A DNA stretch of 64,000 nucleotides from Nephrocerus scutellatus (taxonomy: Eukaryota; Arthropoda; Insecta; Diptera; Pipunculidae). Below, piece after piece: positions 46,653 to 59,676 of the stretch. The first letter of the stretch is position 1. The number at the start of each line of letters is the position of its first letter. Position numbers and translations under genes: made by a program. A model generated the notes under the pieces. The model ran no database searches, was not told the DNA's origin, and saw nothing but the letters and a program-made list of their open reading frames with translations. The stretch spans positions 78,857,767-78,921,766 of the forward strand of contig OX352761.1 of NCBI GenBank assembly GCA_947095585.1, given 5' to 3'.

Positions 46653-48004
46653 ACTTTTCTGCTGGCGATAGCTCTCCTAAAGACTGGGCATTTGCTGCTG
46701 CCCGCTACATGCTTCGCATCTTCTGGGTGTTCCTTTCTACAGAACATGCACGAAGGCTCCTTTGCGCAAGACTTAGCTATGTGGCCCTCATCCCCACATC
46801 TTCTACACAACTTGGAGCGATCTTCTCCGTTTTTACACTGCTTGGCAATGTGCCCAAATTCCAGGCATTTGAAGCACTTTTTGAGGAGTGTCCGTTCGCG
46901 GATGCGACACACTACCCACCCGATTTTTATCTTCTGTACTTCCAGCAGCTTCTTTGCTTTTGCATTTGGAAGGCTGATAGTCGCCGTTTGGGTTCCACCA
47001 TATGCTTTCCTCAGCGATATAAAGTCTGACGGTGTGACGCCTTCGACTCCGGCTTGGACTTCGATTGATTCACAAATGTCTTCTTTTGTGGTGATCTCAT
47101 CGATGTCTTTCAGCTCGATGCTAGTGCGTTGGGTGAGGGTTCTTACGTTTGCTTGTTCGCCTAACGCCTCACTTATGACGCTTTTAAATTCCGCTGTCTT
47201 GTCACTTGTCTCCTTCAATTGAATTAAGAGGTCACCTTTTTGTGTCCTTCTGATCCTAGATACTGCTTTTCCAATTGTTTCTAGTTTTGGATCAGCCTTC
47301 ACGTTGCGCAATATCTGCGCATAGGATATTTCGCCCTTCGCTTCTATGACTATGGCGTCAGGTCTTGCCTTTCTTATAATTGGCTTTTGTTTTACGGCGG
47401 ACTTCTTGGCAGATGCGTCTGACTTCACTTTATTTTTAGTTTTAGCGACGACTTTTGTCCATTCGCCTTCTCCAGTTTTTTTAACATTTTTAATACCCTT
47501 TTCCTGGGTTTTTTCTTCCGTCGCTATTACCATAGGCTTAGGTGAGGACTGGCGTTGCTCTTGCCTCCGCTTTGGATTCGGCGTTTCGCTGTGGATAGGC
47601 TGCTTCCTTTTTTGCTCCATTGAAGCTTTGAGCCATGGAGAGGTTTGAGATGAGGTGTGATTAACCATCTTCTCCTGAGTCTTCTTGTTATTAATGTAGA
47701 TAGCCGATAACTCATAGAGGTTTTTAATGCTATCAATCGCATCCCGCATGGCTTGATGGATGGAACGTCTTTTTCCATCTTCCAACATTTCTACCAGTCC
47801 CTTGATCTGCTCTCCTAGTTTATGAAAGTCAGATTTGCCGGGGCTGGCTTCCTTTATCACCTTTCTTGTTTCCGGTGATTCGCGCCTTTGTGACGTTTGG
47901 GCCACTGGTGATCTCGCCATCTTCGAACTCCTTTTAAAAGAATTCACATTCTCCTCTCCTACAACTCCTTCTACTTCTCCTCCTCCTAAATTCTGGGAAT
48001 TCAT
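46649..48004 (-). CDS. U8 ORF1: gag-like RNA-binding protein
   Basis: 451 codons from ATG 48004, continuous, with the same domain order as U4 ORF1 and three knuckles near the C-terminus. Only a couple of residues differ from U4 (RQSSPKPM for RQSLRKPM). It needs no frameshift. Confidence 0.93.
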   Translation of the reverse strand: MNSQNLGGGEVEGVVGEENVNSFKRSSKMARSPVAQTSQRRESPETRKVIKEASPGKSDFHKLGEQIKGLVEMLEDGKRRSIHQAMRDAIDSIKNLYELSAIYINNKKTQEKMVNHTSSQTSPWLKASMEQKRKQPIHSETPNPKRRQEQRQSSPKPMVIATEEKTQEKGIKNVKKTGEGEWTKVVAKTKNKVKSDASAKKSAVKQKPIIRKARPDAIVIEAKGEISYAQILRNVKADPKLETIGKAVSRIRRTQKGDLLIQLKETSDKTAEFKSVISEALGEQANVRTLTQRTSIELKDIDEITTKEDICESIEVQAGVEGVTPSDFISLRKAYGGTQTATISLPNAKAKKLLEVQKIKIGWVVCRIRERTLLKKCFKCLEFGHIAKQCKNGEDRSKLCRRCGDEGHIAKSCAKEPSCMFCRKEHPEDAKHVAGSSKCPVFRRAIASRKV

Positions 48005-48684
48005 TGTAAATTGGGTCCCCACTCAAAGCCGTTATCAATGCTCGGGTGTGTAGTCACCTATGGATCCCATGGTTATCTATGCAAGCAGTGAGGCCATGCG
48101 GGGGTTGACACGAGCCCTTATGGGGTCTTGTGTTCAGAGCCAGATCAGTGTTAGACAGGAATTTTTCATCTGTACCTACACCACTAACTTAATAGCGACG
48201 AAACATTGAGCGTACTTTGAGTCCTGCCAGGGTTTTAACGGGACGGGGGCGCCGGTAGCATTAGCCTGAAAGCCATTTCAGCAAAATTTCACTCTTGCCT
48301 ACTCAGGTAACAGAATACCACAGACGTCAGCCCAAGAGTTGACAAATCAAAATGATTGCTTCCAGTATACCATAATTAAGACCTTACTGGGCTCAGTCTT
48401 AATACATTCATTGAATGCCGCGCTCCCTCGTTGGCCGCGGCTTTTCCTCCGGGCGGGTTGGGAGTTATACCGCTCCTACTCGGTCGTCAGAGCCTCGGCG
48501 AGCAGGTTTTTCCATGCAAGAGAGGTTGACAGTGACTTCTTCTCCGCCGTAACCCTGGCTAGGGCCCCTCACATGGTACTATCACCCGGGGCAGGTGAAC
48601 CAAGGTTTGTTGACGTGGTTTTACTCCCCGGACTAGGGCCCGTGGGGTTGTCAGACCCAACACTCTACTTCAGAGTGCCCTTGC

Positions 48685-48726
<42 letters not shown>

Positions 48727-48743
<17 letters not shown>

Positions 48744-51357
48744 TATGGCTGTGCCAAAGGTGGGGAATCTTCTAAAAGATACCAGTAGAGCCCTCCAGGG
48801 GTACTAGCATGCACGATTCGTAAACCTGAATGTTTGTACCAGGAATTACGCCTACGTACTAAACCCTCCTTACACACTTCAACCATTCTCCCCGCGGGAC
48901 TGCCATTAGGTATTACATCACGGGGCTGGTTAGCAGATTACTCTATGCCTTCTGCATCTTCTGCTGCTGCTGATCGCCTTATCTTTTGGATTCTTCGCAG
49001 CTCGTTTTGCACATTCGTTATGAATACACACACTTCTGTCCACTTATCCTCAGATCTCAGCATTTCTTCTAACAGGACTTGTGGACTTGGCAGGCTGCTT
49101 CTCAATTCTCTGAAGCGTCCGCATTGGAAAATCGCATGCTCCGTATCTTCTTCCTGTTCCGGACAATCTGGGCAAAAAGGTGAGCTATCGTGTCCAAATC
49201 GATAAAGATATCTTCGATAGCCGCCATGGCCTGACAGAAACTGCGTAAATTGGTAATTGCAGTTACCGTGAGATCGGTTTGTCCAATTCTCTATATTCGG
49301 GATCAGTTTGTGGGTCCATCTTCCTTTCAAACTTATGTCCCACCTGGCTTGCCATACAGCCATTGAGGTGGCCTTTTCTTCTTCTTTGATCATTTTGATT
49401 GATCGTTGGTCCGGATGTGATAAGGCTCTTCTATTGTAGATCGTAAGCATTTCATCTGCGAGGATGTCTACTGGAACCATTCCTGCTTTAACTAGGGCCG
49501 CATCATCGGAGATCGTTCGGAACCCGCTGATCGTCCTTAGTGCACTGAGTCTGTATATAGACGAGAGGTTTCTTCTTATTTCTTTAGTCACCAGTGCATC
49601 CGCCCAAACTGGGGCTGCGTAAAGGAGGACTGAGCTAACTACTCTGGACATTAGGACCCTCCTTGGATATCCTGGTCCTCCGACATTTGGCAGTATCCGA
49701 GATAATGCTGCCTGCATCTGCGACGCCTTTCTGCTAGAATAGTCCACGTGTATTTTAAAACGGAGCCTATTGTCGAGCATTACTCCTAGGTATTTGACAA
49801 AATCCTTTGATCTAATAGTCTGGTTACCAACTCGTATATTTATGTATTCTATATTTTTCCGGCTGGTAATCAGGACTGCTTCCGTTTTATGGTCGGCTAA
49901 TTCTAAACCGACGGATACTAGCCATTTTTTGATTTGGCCAACTGCTTCATTCGTGGCTGACTCTATTCCATCCTTTGACACTGTGACAACGGCGATGTCG
50001 TCAGCGAATCCAAATATTTGTACGCCTGGTGGTAATGCTAGTCTTAGAACTCCATCGTACATTATATTCCATAGAAGGGGACCCAGCACCGATCCTTGTG
50101 GGACTCCTGCGGAGACTTTATAGTACTTTGTACCCTCATTGGTTTCGTACCTCAACCTTCTATAACTTAAGTAGCTTGACACTATCTTCCTTATATAGTA
50201 TGGTGCATCCATTCTGGCGAGTGATCTTCTTATTGAGGACCATTTTGCAGATTTAAAGGCGTTTTTTATGTCCAGTGTCACTACTGCACAATATTCCTTT
50301 GTGCCCCACCGCCATCTTTCTCCTTCAATCGCTTTCTTTGCTATATTGACCACCGCCTTTATGGCGTCGACGGTCGAGCGCGATTTTCGAAACCCGAATT
50401 GATGATCTGACAGTGCTCCTTTATTATACGCTATATTAAGCAATCTGTCATATATGATCCGCTCGAGTATCTTTCCCATTGTATCTAGTAGGCATATTGG
50501 GCGGTACGACGATGGATCGCCCGGTGGTTTGTTTCCCTTTGGCAGCAATACTAAATGTTGCAGTTTCCAAGGTTCAGGGAAAACTCCTTCATCTAAACAC
50601 CTTTGCATGCATGCCACGAACATGTCCGGCCTGCTTCGGATGGCCGCTTTCAATGCCTTGTTAGGAATGTCATCGGGTCCAGGAGCTTTGTTGTCTCTTA
50701 TTCTTTTAGTTGCGTTCACGAATTCATCAACTGTTAGCCTTGGAATACTTTCTGTGCTAGTTTCTCTAATTATGTTGCACATAGTATATGGTTCTTGCGG
50801 AAAAAGGTGTTCTACGATGGACCTAAGCATTGTTGGGCATGAAATTTGTGGGGACTTACCGCCTTTGAGCTTTGCCATAACTATTTTGTATGCTGTGCCC
50901 CAGGGGTTGATGTCAGCCTCGTCACATAATTCTTTAAAGCATTTTGACTTGCTTTCCTTAATCGCGTTTTTAAAATTTCGTCTCGCCAGTCTAAGCATTT
51001 CAAGCCGTTCTTGAAAATCGGTTCCCCTTCTTGAACGCTGAACTCTGCGCCTGGCTTGTAGGCAGATAGCTCTCAGTGCTTTTATCTGCTCGTTCCACCA
51101 ATAGCAACGAACCCCTTTCTTGCTTGGTATTCTTCTAGGCATAGCTGCGTCGCACGCTGTGGTAATTGTACCAGCAAGTTGTTGCGACAGGATCTCAGCC
51201 GTTCCGCTTTCGGTTAGGATGCTTGTGTTTATGACCTCCTCAAACATCTCTATATCAAAGAACTTATCTTTCCATTTAGGACCCCCTACTTTTGGGGGTT
51301 GCACGGGGTTTCTTTCTTTAATTTCAATTATAATCGCCTGGTGGTCGCTGTGCGTGT
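48727..51357 (-). mobile_element. U9: 5'-truncated A-type copy (2.6 kb)
   Basis: T-run 48727-48744, with a 39-bp GT spacer to U8. Same GTGCGTGT border (51350-51357) and GTAAG marker (51364-51368) as U6. Confidence 0.93.
48938..51349 (-). pseudogene. U9 ORF2 lacking the endonuclease, 6-base deletion
   Basis: Open over 788 codons. Six bases are missing just after the FADD motif (SKDGIES where others have SKAINGIES), in frame. Private changes such as LVKAGM and LTIYNRR mark this copy as diverging without selection. Confidence 0.88.
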
Positions 51358-51365
51358 GTGTGTGT

Positions 51366-51412
<47 letters not shown>

Positions 51413-51416
<4 letters not shown>

Positions 51417-54059
51417 TTTTATGGCTGTGCCAAAGGTGGGGAATCTTCTAAAAGATACCAGTAGAGCCCTCCAGGGGTACTAGCATGCACGATTCGTAAA
51501 CCTGAATGTTCGTACCAGGAATTACGCCTACGTACTAAACCCTCCTTACACACTTCAACCACTCTCCCCGCGGGACTGCCATTAGGTATTACATCACGGG
51601 GCTGGTTAGCAGATTACTCTATGCCTTCTGCATCTTCTGCTGCTGCTGATCGCTTTATCTTTTCGATTCTTCGCAGCTCGTTTTGCACATTCGTTATGAA
51701 TACACACACTTCTGTCCACTTATCCTCAGATCTCAGCATTTCTTCTAACAGGACTTGTGGACTTGGCAGGCTGCTTCTCAATTCTCTGAAGCGTCCGCAT
51801 TGGAAAATCGCATGCTCCGTATCTTCTTCCAGTTCCGGACAATCTGGGCAAAAAGGTGAGCTATCGTGTCCAAATCGATCGAATCGAATCGAATCGAATC
51901 GAGATATCTTCGATAGCCGCCATGGCCTGACAGAAACTGCGTAAATTGGTAATTGCAGTTACCGTGAGATCGGTTTGTCCAATTCTCTATATTCGGGATC
52001 AGTTTGTGGGTCCATCTTCCTTTCAAACTTATGTCCCACCTGGCTTGCCATACAGCCATTGAGGTGGCCTTTTCTTCTTCTTTGATCATTTTGATTGATC
52101 GTTGGTCCGGATGTGATAAGGCTCTTCTATTGTAGATCCTAAGCATTTCATCTGCGAGGATGTCTACTGGAACCATTCCTGCTATAACTAGGGCCGCATC
52201 ATCGGAGATCGTTCGGAACCCGCTGATCGTCCTTAGTGCACTGAGTCTTTATATAGACGAGAGGTTTCTTCTTATTTCTTTAGTCACCAGTGCATCCGCC
52301 CAAACTGGGGCTGCGTAAAGGAGGACTGAGCTAACTACTCTGGACATTAGGACCCTCCTTGGATATCCTGGTCCTCCGACATTTGGCAGTATCCGAGATA
52401 ATGCTGCCTGCATCTGCGACGCCTTTCTGCTAGAATAGTCCACGTGTATTTTAAAACGGAGCCTATTGTCGAGCATTACTCCTAGGTATTTGACAAAATC
52501 CTTTGATCTAATAGTCTGGTTACCAACTCGTATATTTATGTATTCTTTATTTTTCCGGCTGGTAATCAGGACTGCTTCCGTTTTATGGTCGGCTAATTCT
52601 AAACCGACGGATACTAGCCATTTTTTGATTTGGCCAACTGCTTCATTCGTGGCTGACTCTATTCCATTGATTGCCTTTGACACTGTGACAACGGCGATGT
52701 CGTCAGCGAATCCAAATATTTGTACGCCTGGTGGTAATGCTAGTCTTAGAACTCCATCGTACATTATATTCCATAGAAGGGGACCCAGCACCGATCCTTG
52801 TGGGACTCCTGCGGAGACTTTATAGTACTTTGTACCCTCATTGGTTTCGTACCTCAACCTTCTATAACTTAAGTAGCTTGACACTATCTTCCTTATATAG
52901 TATGGTGCATCCATTCTGGCGAGTGATCTTCTTATTGAGGACCATTTTGCAGATTTAAAGGCGTTTTTTATGTCCAGTGTCACTACTGCACAATATTCCT
53001 TTGTGCCCCACCGCCATCTTTCTCCTTCAATCGCTTTCTTTGCTATATTGACCACCGCCTTTATGGCGTCGACGGTCGAGCGCGATTTTCGAAACCCGAA
53101 TTGATGATCTGACAGTGCTCCTTTATTATCCGCTATATTAAGCAATCTGTCATATATGATCCGCTCGAGTATCTTTCCCATTGTATCTAGTAGGCATATT
53201 GGGCGGTACGACGATGGATCGCCCGGTGGTTTGTTTCCCTTTGGCAGCAATACTAAATGTTGCAGTTTCCAAGGTTCAGGGAAAACTCCTTCATCTAAAC
53301 ACCTTTGCATGCATGCCACGAACATGTCCGGCCTGCTTCGGATGGCCGCTTTCAATGCCTTGTTAGGAATGCCATCGGGTCCAGGAGCTTTGTTGTCTCT
53401 TATTCTTTTAGTTGCGTTCACGAATTCATCAACTGTTAGCCTTGGAATACTTTCTGTGCTAGTTTCTCTAATTATGTTGCACATAGTATATGGTTCTTGC
53501 GGAAAAAGGTGTTCTACGATGGACCTAAGCATTGTTGGGCATGAAATTTGTGGGGACTTACCGCCTTTGAGCTTTGCCATAACTATTTTGTATGCTGTGC
53601 CCCAGGGGTTGATGTCAGCCTCGTCACATAATTCTTTAAAGCATTTTGACTTGCTTTCCTTAATCGCGTTTTTAAAATTTCGTCTCGCCAGTCTAAGCAT
53701 TTCAAGCCGTTCTTGAAAATCGGTTCCCCTTCTTGAACGCTGAACTCTGCGCCTGGCTTGTAGGCAGATAGCTCTCAGTGCTTTTATCTGCTCGTTCCAC
53801 CAATAGCAACGAACCCCTTTCTTGCTTGGTATTCTTCTAGGCATAGCTGCGTCGCACGCTGTGGTAATTGTAGGAGCAAGTTGTTGCGACAGGATCTCAG
53901 CCGTTCCGCTTTCGGTTAGGATGCTTGTGTTTATGACCTCCTCAAACATCTCTATATCAAAGAACTTATCTTTCCATTTAGGACCCCCTACTTTTGGGGG
54001 TTGCACGGGGTTTCTTTCTTTAATTTCAATTATAATCGCCTGGTGGTCGCTGTGCGTGT
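51413..54059 (-). mobile_element. U10: 5'-truncated A-type copy with two lesions
   Basis: Short T-run 51413-51420 (8 T). GTGCGTGT border near 54052-54059, GTAAG at 54066-54070. Confidence 0.93.
51614..54050 (-). pseudogene. U10 ORF2, pentamer insertion and nonsense codon
   Basis: At 51877-51902 the sequence CGATAAAGATATC of other copies has become CGAT, four CGAAT units, then CGAGATATC, a net gain of 20 bases that shifts the frame before the C-terminal CCHC. In addition, a tyrosine codon after SSI has become TAA near 52246-52248 (GTCTTTATATAG on the plus strand versus GTCTGTATATAG). Confidence 0.92.
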
Positions 54060-54067
54060 GTGTGTGT

Positions 54068-54098
<31 letters not shown>

Positions 54099-54102
<4 letters not shown>

Positions 54103-56732
54103 TTTTTTTTTTTATGGCTGTGCCAAAGGTGGGGAATCTTCTAAAAGATACCAGTAGAGCCCTCCAGGGGTACTAGCATGCACGATTCGTAAACCTGAAT
54201 GTTCGTACCAGGAATTACGCCTACGTACTAAACCCTCCTTACACACTTCAACCATTCTCCTCGCGGGACTGCCATTAGGTATTACATCACGGGGCTGGTT
54301 AGCAGATTACTCTATGCCTTCTGCATCTTCTGCTGCTGCTGATCGCCTTATCTTTTCGATTCTTCGCAGCTCGTTTTGCACATTCGTTATGAATACACAC
54401 ACTTCTGTCCACTTATCCTCAGATCTCAGCATTTCTTCTAACAGGACTTGTGGACTTGGCAGGCTGCTTCTCAATTCTCTGAAGCGTCCGCATTGGAAAA
54501 TCGCATGCTCCGTATCTTCTTCCAGTTCCGGACAATCTGGGCAAAAAGGTGAGCTATCGTGTCCAAATCGATAAAGATATCTTCGATAGCCGCCATGGCC
54601 TGACAGAAACTGCGTAAATTGGTAATTGCAGTTACCGTGAGATCGGTTTGTCCAATTCTCTATATTCGGGATCAGTTTGTGGGTCCATCTTCCTTTCAAA
54701 CTTATGTCCCACCTGGCTTGCCATACAGCCATTGAGGTGGCCTTTTCTTCTTCTTTGATCATTTTGATTGATCGTTGGTCCGGATGTGATAAGGCTCTTC
54801 TATTGTAGATCCTAAGCATTTCATCTGCGAGGATGTCTACTGGAACCATTCCTGCTATAACTAGGGCCGCATCATCGGAGATCGTTCGGAACCCGCTGAT
54901 CGTCCTTAGTGCACTGAGTCTGTATATAGACGAGAGGTTTCTTCTTATTTCTTTAGTCACCAGTGCATCCGCCCAAACTGGGGCTGCGTAAAGGAGGACT
55001 GAGCTAACTACTCTGGACATTAGGACCCTCCTTGGATATCCTGGTCCTCCAACGTTTGGCAGAATCCGGAATAATGCTGCCTGCATCTGGGAAGCCTTTT
55101 TGCTCGAGTAGTCCACGTGTATTTTAAAACGGAGCCTATTGTCAAGCATTACTCCTAGGTATTTGACAAAATCCTTTGATCTAATAGTCTGGTTACCAAC
55201 TCGTATATTTATGTATTCTATATTTTTCCGGCTGGTAATCAGGACTGCTTCCGTTTTATGGTCGGCTAATTCTAGACCGACGGATACTAGCCATTTTTTG
55301 ATTTGGCCGACTGCTTCATTCGTGGCTGACTCTATTCCATTGATTGTCTTTGACACTGTGACAACGGCGATGTCGTCAGCGAATCCAAATATTTGTACGC
55401 CTGGTGGTAATGCTAGTCTTAGAACTCCATCGTACATTATATTCCATAGAAGGGGACCCAGCACCGATCCTTGTGGGACTCCTGCGGAGACGTTATAGTA
55501 CTTTGTACCCTCATTGGTTTCGTACCTCAACCTTCTATAACTTAAGTAGCTTGACACTATCTTCCTTATATAGTATGGTGCATCCATTCTGGCGAGTGAT
55601 CTTCTTATTGAGGACCATTTTGCAGAGTTAAAGGCGTTTTTTATGTCCAGTGTCACTACTGCACAATATTCCTTTGTGCCCCACCGCCATCTTTTTCCTT
55701 CAATCGCATTCTTTGCTATGTTGACCACCGCCTTTATGGCGTCGACGGTCGAGCGCGATTTTCGAAACCCGAACTGATGATCTGACAGTGCTCCTTTATT
55801 ATCCGCTATATTAAGCAATCTGTCATATATGATCCGCTCGAGTATCTTTCCCATTGTATCTAGTAGGCATATTGGGCGGTACGACGATGGATCGCCCGGT
55901 GGTTTGTTTCCCTTTGGCAGCAATACTAAATGTTGCAGTTTCCAAGGTTCAGGGAAAACTCCTTCATCTAAACACCTTTGCATGCATGCCACGAACATGT
56001 CCGGCCTGCTTCGGATGGCCGCTTTCAATGCCTTGTTAGGAATGCCATCGGGTCCAGGAGCTTTGTTGTCTCTTATTCTTTTAGTTGCGTTCACGAATTC
56101 ATCAACTGTTAGCCTTGGAATACTTTCTGTGCTAGTTTCTCTAATTATGTTGCACATAGTATATGGTTCTTGCGGAAAAAGGTGTTCTACGATGGACCTA
56201 AGCATTGTTGGGCATGAAATTTGTGGGGACTTACCGCCTTTGAGCTTTGCCATAACTATTTTGTATGCTGTGCCCCAGGGGTTGATGTCAGCCTCGTCAC
56301 ATAATTCTTTAAAGCATTTTGACTTGCTTTCCTTAATCGCGTTTTTAAAATTTCGTCTCGCCAGTCTAAGCATTTCAAGCCGTTCTTGAAAATCGGTTCC
56401 CCTTCTTGAACGCTGAACTCTGCGCCTGGCTTGTAGGCAGATAGCTCTCAGTGCTTTTATCTGCTCGTTCCACCAATAGCAACGAACCCCTTTCTTGCTT
56501 GGTATTCTTCTAGGCATAGCTGCGTCGCACGCTGTGGTAATTGTAGGAGCAAGTTGTTGCGACAGGATCTCAGCCGTTCCGCTTTCGGTTAGGATGCTTG
56601 TGTTTATGACCTCCTCAAACATCTCTATATCAAAGAACTTATCTTTCCATTTAGGACCCCCTACTTTTGGGGGTTGCACGGGGTTTCTTTCTTTAATTTC
56701 AATTATAATCGCCTGGTGGTCGCTGTGCGTGT
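54099..56732 (-). mobile_element. U11: 5'-truncated chimeric A/B copy
   Basis: T-run 54099-54113. GTGCGTGT border at 56725-56732, GTAAG at 56739-56743. Upstream of about 55865 (element 5' side) the sequence is A type; downstream of about 55775 it is B type (AACTGATGATC, TTTTTCCTTCAATCGCATTC, GAGACGTTATAG). Confidence 0.9.
54307..56724 (-). pseudogene. U11 ORF2 lacking the endonuclease, A/B chimera
   Basis: Open over 790 codons. The N-terminal part reads as in A copies (TSILTESGTAEIL). From AKNAIEGKRW onwards it reads as in B copies (YYNVSAGVPQGS, VSKTINGIES). The join keeps the frame. It also has DYSSKKASQMQAALFRILPN, shared only with U12. Confidence 0.88.
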
Positions 56733-56969
56733 GTGTGTGTAAGTGTGTGTGTGTGTGTGTGTTTTTTTTTTTTTTTATGGCTGTGCCAAAGGTGGGGAAT
56801 CTTCTAAAAGATACCAGTAGAGCCCTCCAGGGGTACTAGCATGCACGATTCGTAAACCTGAATGTTCGTACCAGGAATTACGCCTACGTACTAAACCCTC
56901 CTTACACACTTCAACCATTCTCCCCGCGGGACTGCCATTAGGTATTACATCACGGGGCTGGTTAGCAGA

Positions 56970-59676
56970 TTACTCTATGCCTTCTGCATCTTCTGCTGCT
57001 GCTGATCGCCTTATCTTTTCGATTCTTCGCAGCTCGTTTTGCACATTCGTTATGAATACACACACTTCTGTCCACTTATCCTCAGATCTCAGCATTTCTT
57101 CTAACAGGACTTGTGGACTTGGCAGGCTGCTTCTCAATTCTCTGAAGCGTCCGCATTGGAAAATCGCATGCTCCGTATCTTCTTCCAGTTCCGGACAATC
57201 TGGGCAAAAAGGTGAGCTATCGTGTCCAAATCGATAAAGATATCTTCGATAGCCGCCATGGCCTGACAGAAACTGCGTAAATTGGTAATTGCAGTTACCG
57301 TGAGATCGGTTTGTCCAATTCTCTATATTCGGGATCAGTTTGTGGGTCCATCTTCCTTTCAAACTTATGTCCCACCTGGCTTGCCATACAGCCATTGAGG
57401 TGGCCTTTTCTTCTTCTTTGATCATTTTGATTGATCGTTGGTCCGGATGTGATAAGGCTCTTCTATTGTAGATCCTAAGCATTTCATCTGCGAGGATGTC
57501 TACTGGAACCATTCCTGCTATAACTAGGGCCGCATCATCGGAGATCGTTCGGAACCCGCTGATCGTCCTTAGTGCACTGAGTCTGTATATAGACGAGAGG
57601 TTTCTTCTTATTTCTTTAGTCACCAGTGCATCCGCCCAAACTGGGGCTGCGTAAAGGAGGACTGAGCTAACTACTCTGGACATTAGGACCCTCCTTGGAT
57701 ATCCTGGTCCTCCAACGTTTGGCAGAATCCGGAATAATGCTGCCTGCATCTGGGAAGCCTTTTTGCTCGAGTAGTCCACGTGTATTTTAAAACGGAGCCT
57801 ATTGTCAAGCATTACTCCTAGGTATTTGACAAAATCCTTTGATCTAATAGTCTGGTTACCAACTCGTATATTTATGTATTCTATATTTTTCCGGCTGGTA
57901 ATCAGGACTGCTTCCGTTTTATGGTCGGCTAATTCTAGACCGACGGATACTAGCCATTTTTTGATTTGGCCGACTGCTTCATTCGTGGCTGACTCTATTC
58001 CATTGATTGTCTTTGACACTGTGACAACGGCGATGTCGTCAGCGAATCCAAATATTTGTACGCCTGGTGGTAATGCTAGTCTTAGAACTCCATCGTACAT
58101 TATATTCCATAGAAGGGGACCCAGCACCGATCCTTGTGGGACTCCTGCGGAGACGTTATAGTACTTTGTACCCTCATTGGTTTCGTACCTCAACCTTCTA
58201 TAACTTAAGTAGCTTGACACTATCTTCCTTATATAGTATGGTGCATCCATTCTGGCGAGTGATCTTCTTATTGAGGACCATTTTGCAGAGTTAAAGGCGT
58301 TTTTTATGTCCAGTGTCACTACTGCACAATATTCCTTTGTGCCCCACCGCCATCTTTTTCCTTCAATCGCATTCTTTGCTATGTTGACCACCGCCTTTAT
58401 GGCGTCGACGGTCGAGCGCGATTTTCGAAACCCGAACTGATGATCTGACAGTGCTCCTTTATTATCCGCTATATTAAGCAATCTGTCATATATGATCCGC
58501 TCGAGTATCTTTCCCATTGTATCTAGTAGGCATATTGGGCGGTACGATGATGGTTCGCCCGGTGGTTTGTTTCCCTTTGGAAGCAATACTAAATGCTGCA
58601 GTTTCCAAGGTTCAGGGAAAACTCCTTCATCTAGACACTGTTGCATGCATGTCATGAACATGTCCGGCCTACTTCGGATGGCGGCTTTCAATGCTTTATT
58701 AGGAATGCCATCGGGTCCAGGAGCTTTGTTGTCTCGTATTCTTTTACTTGCGTTCACGAGTTCATCAACTGTTAGCCTTGGAATACTTTCTGTGCTAATT
58801 TCTCTTATTATGTTGCACATAGTATATGGTCCTTTCGGAAATAGGTGTTCTACGATGGACCTAAGCTTTGTTGGGCATGATATTTGCGGGGTCTTACAGC
58901 CTTTTAGCTTTGCCATAACTATTTTGTATGCTGTGCCCCAGGGATTGATGTCCGCCTCGTCACATAGTCGTTTGAAGCACTTCGACTTGCTTTCTTTAAT
59001 TGCATTTTTTAAATTTCGTCTAGCTAATCTTAGCATATCAAGACGTTCTTGAATGTCTGATCCCCTTCTTGATCGCTGCACTCTACGTCTGGCTTGTAAG
59101 CAGGCAGCTCTCAGTGCTTTTATCTGCTCATTTTTATCATCCGCATGAGGGAACTGCTAGCGAAGGTAATATCGATGATCGATCCCCTTCCTGCTTTGCG
59201 ATACGTATTTGCTCGTCCCGTGTTAGCTATGCCTATATTTAATGAGGCGAAAGATTCTAGCAGATAATGTCCTCTGGTATTAGTAAATCTGCTGCCCCAG
59301 TCTGTTGCCCAGGCATTGAAGTCTCCGCCTATAACCACTGGAGCTCTTCCTCGAGCATCGGCCGTTAAATTTTTTCTATCATTGCTGAGTATTCGCTCAT
59401 CGTCCAGCTGGGTCTTGCGTAACAACTATAAAAGTTGATTCCATTTATTTTTGCCCGTACGAAGCCCTCCGCCTGCCCGTCTACATCTTGGAAGGCATGT
59501 CTCCCGCAAATCCATATTGCAGCTTTTTCTGTTTTGTCACATGCCCAAGCGTTGATGTCACGAGATTTGTACGGTTCGCTTATTAAAATTATGTCCGCTC
59601 TCTCGTCTTTAGCCGTCTGTGACAGGATATCCTGTGCTATCTCGCAGTGATTTAGGTTTATCTGGATAACCTTCAT
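56970..59676 (-). pseudogene. U12 ORF2, broken in the endonuclease/linker
   Basis: The reverse transcriptase part and C-terminus are open (703 codons from 59081). The 283-bp deletion near 59132, at short CATT repeats, removes the end of the endonuclease including SDH and shifts the frame. A T4 to T6 change near 59371 shifts it again before GGDFNAWATDW. The first 100 or so residues from ATG 59676 are intact. Confidence 0.92.

Larger units (their letters stand above)
43455..48687 (-). mobile_element. U8: full-length B-subfamily copy, both ORFs open
   Basis: About 5.23 kb, T-run 43455-43471, natural 5' start at 48687, with GT repeat on both sides. It is very close to U4, but its extreme 3' coding part has REWRISLPSP as in U1 and U3, whereas U4 has REWRSSLPSP. 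This suggests exchange with A copies. Confidence 0.95.
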
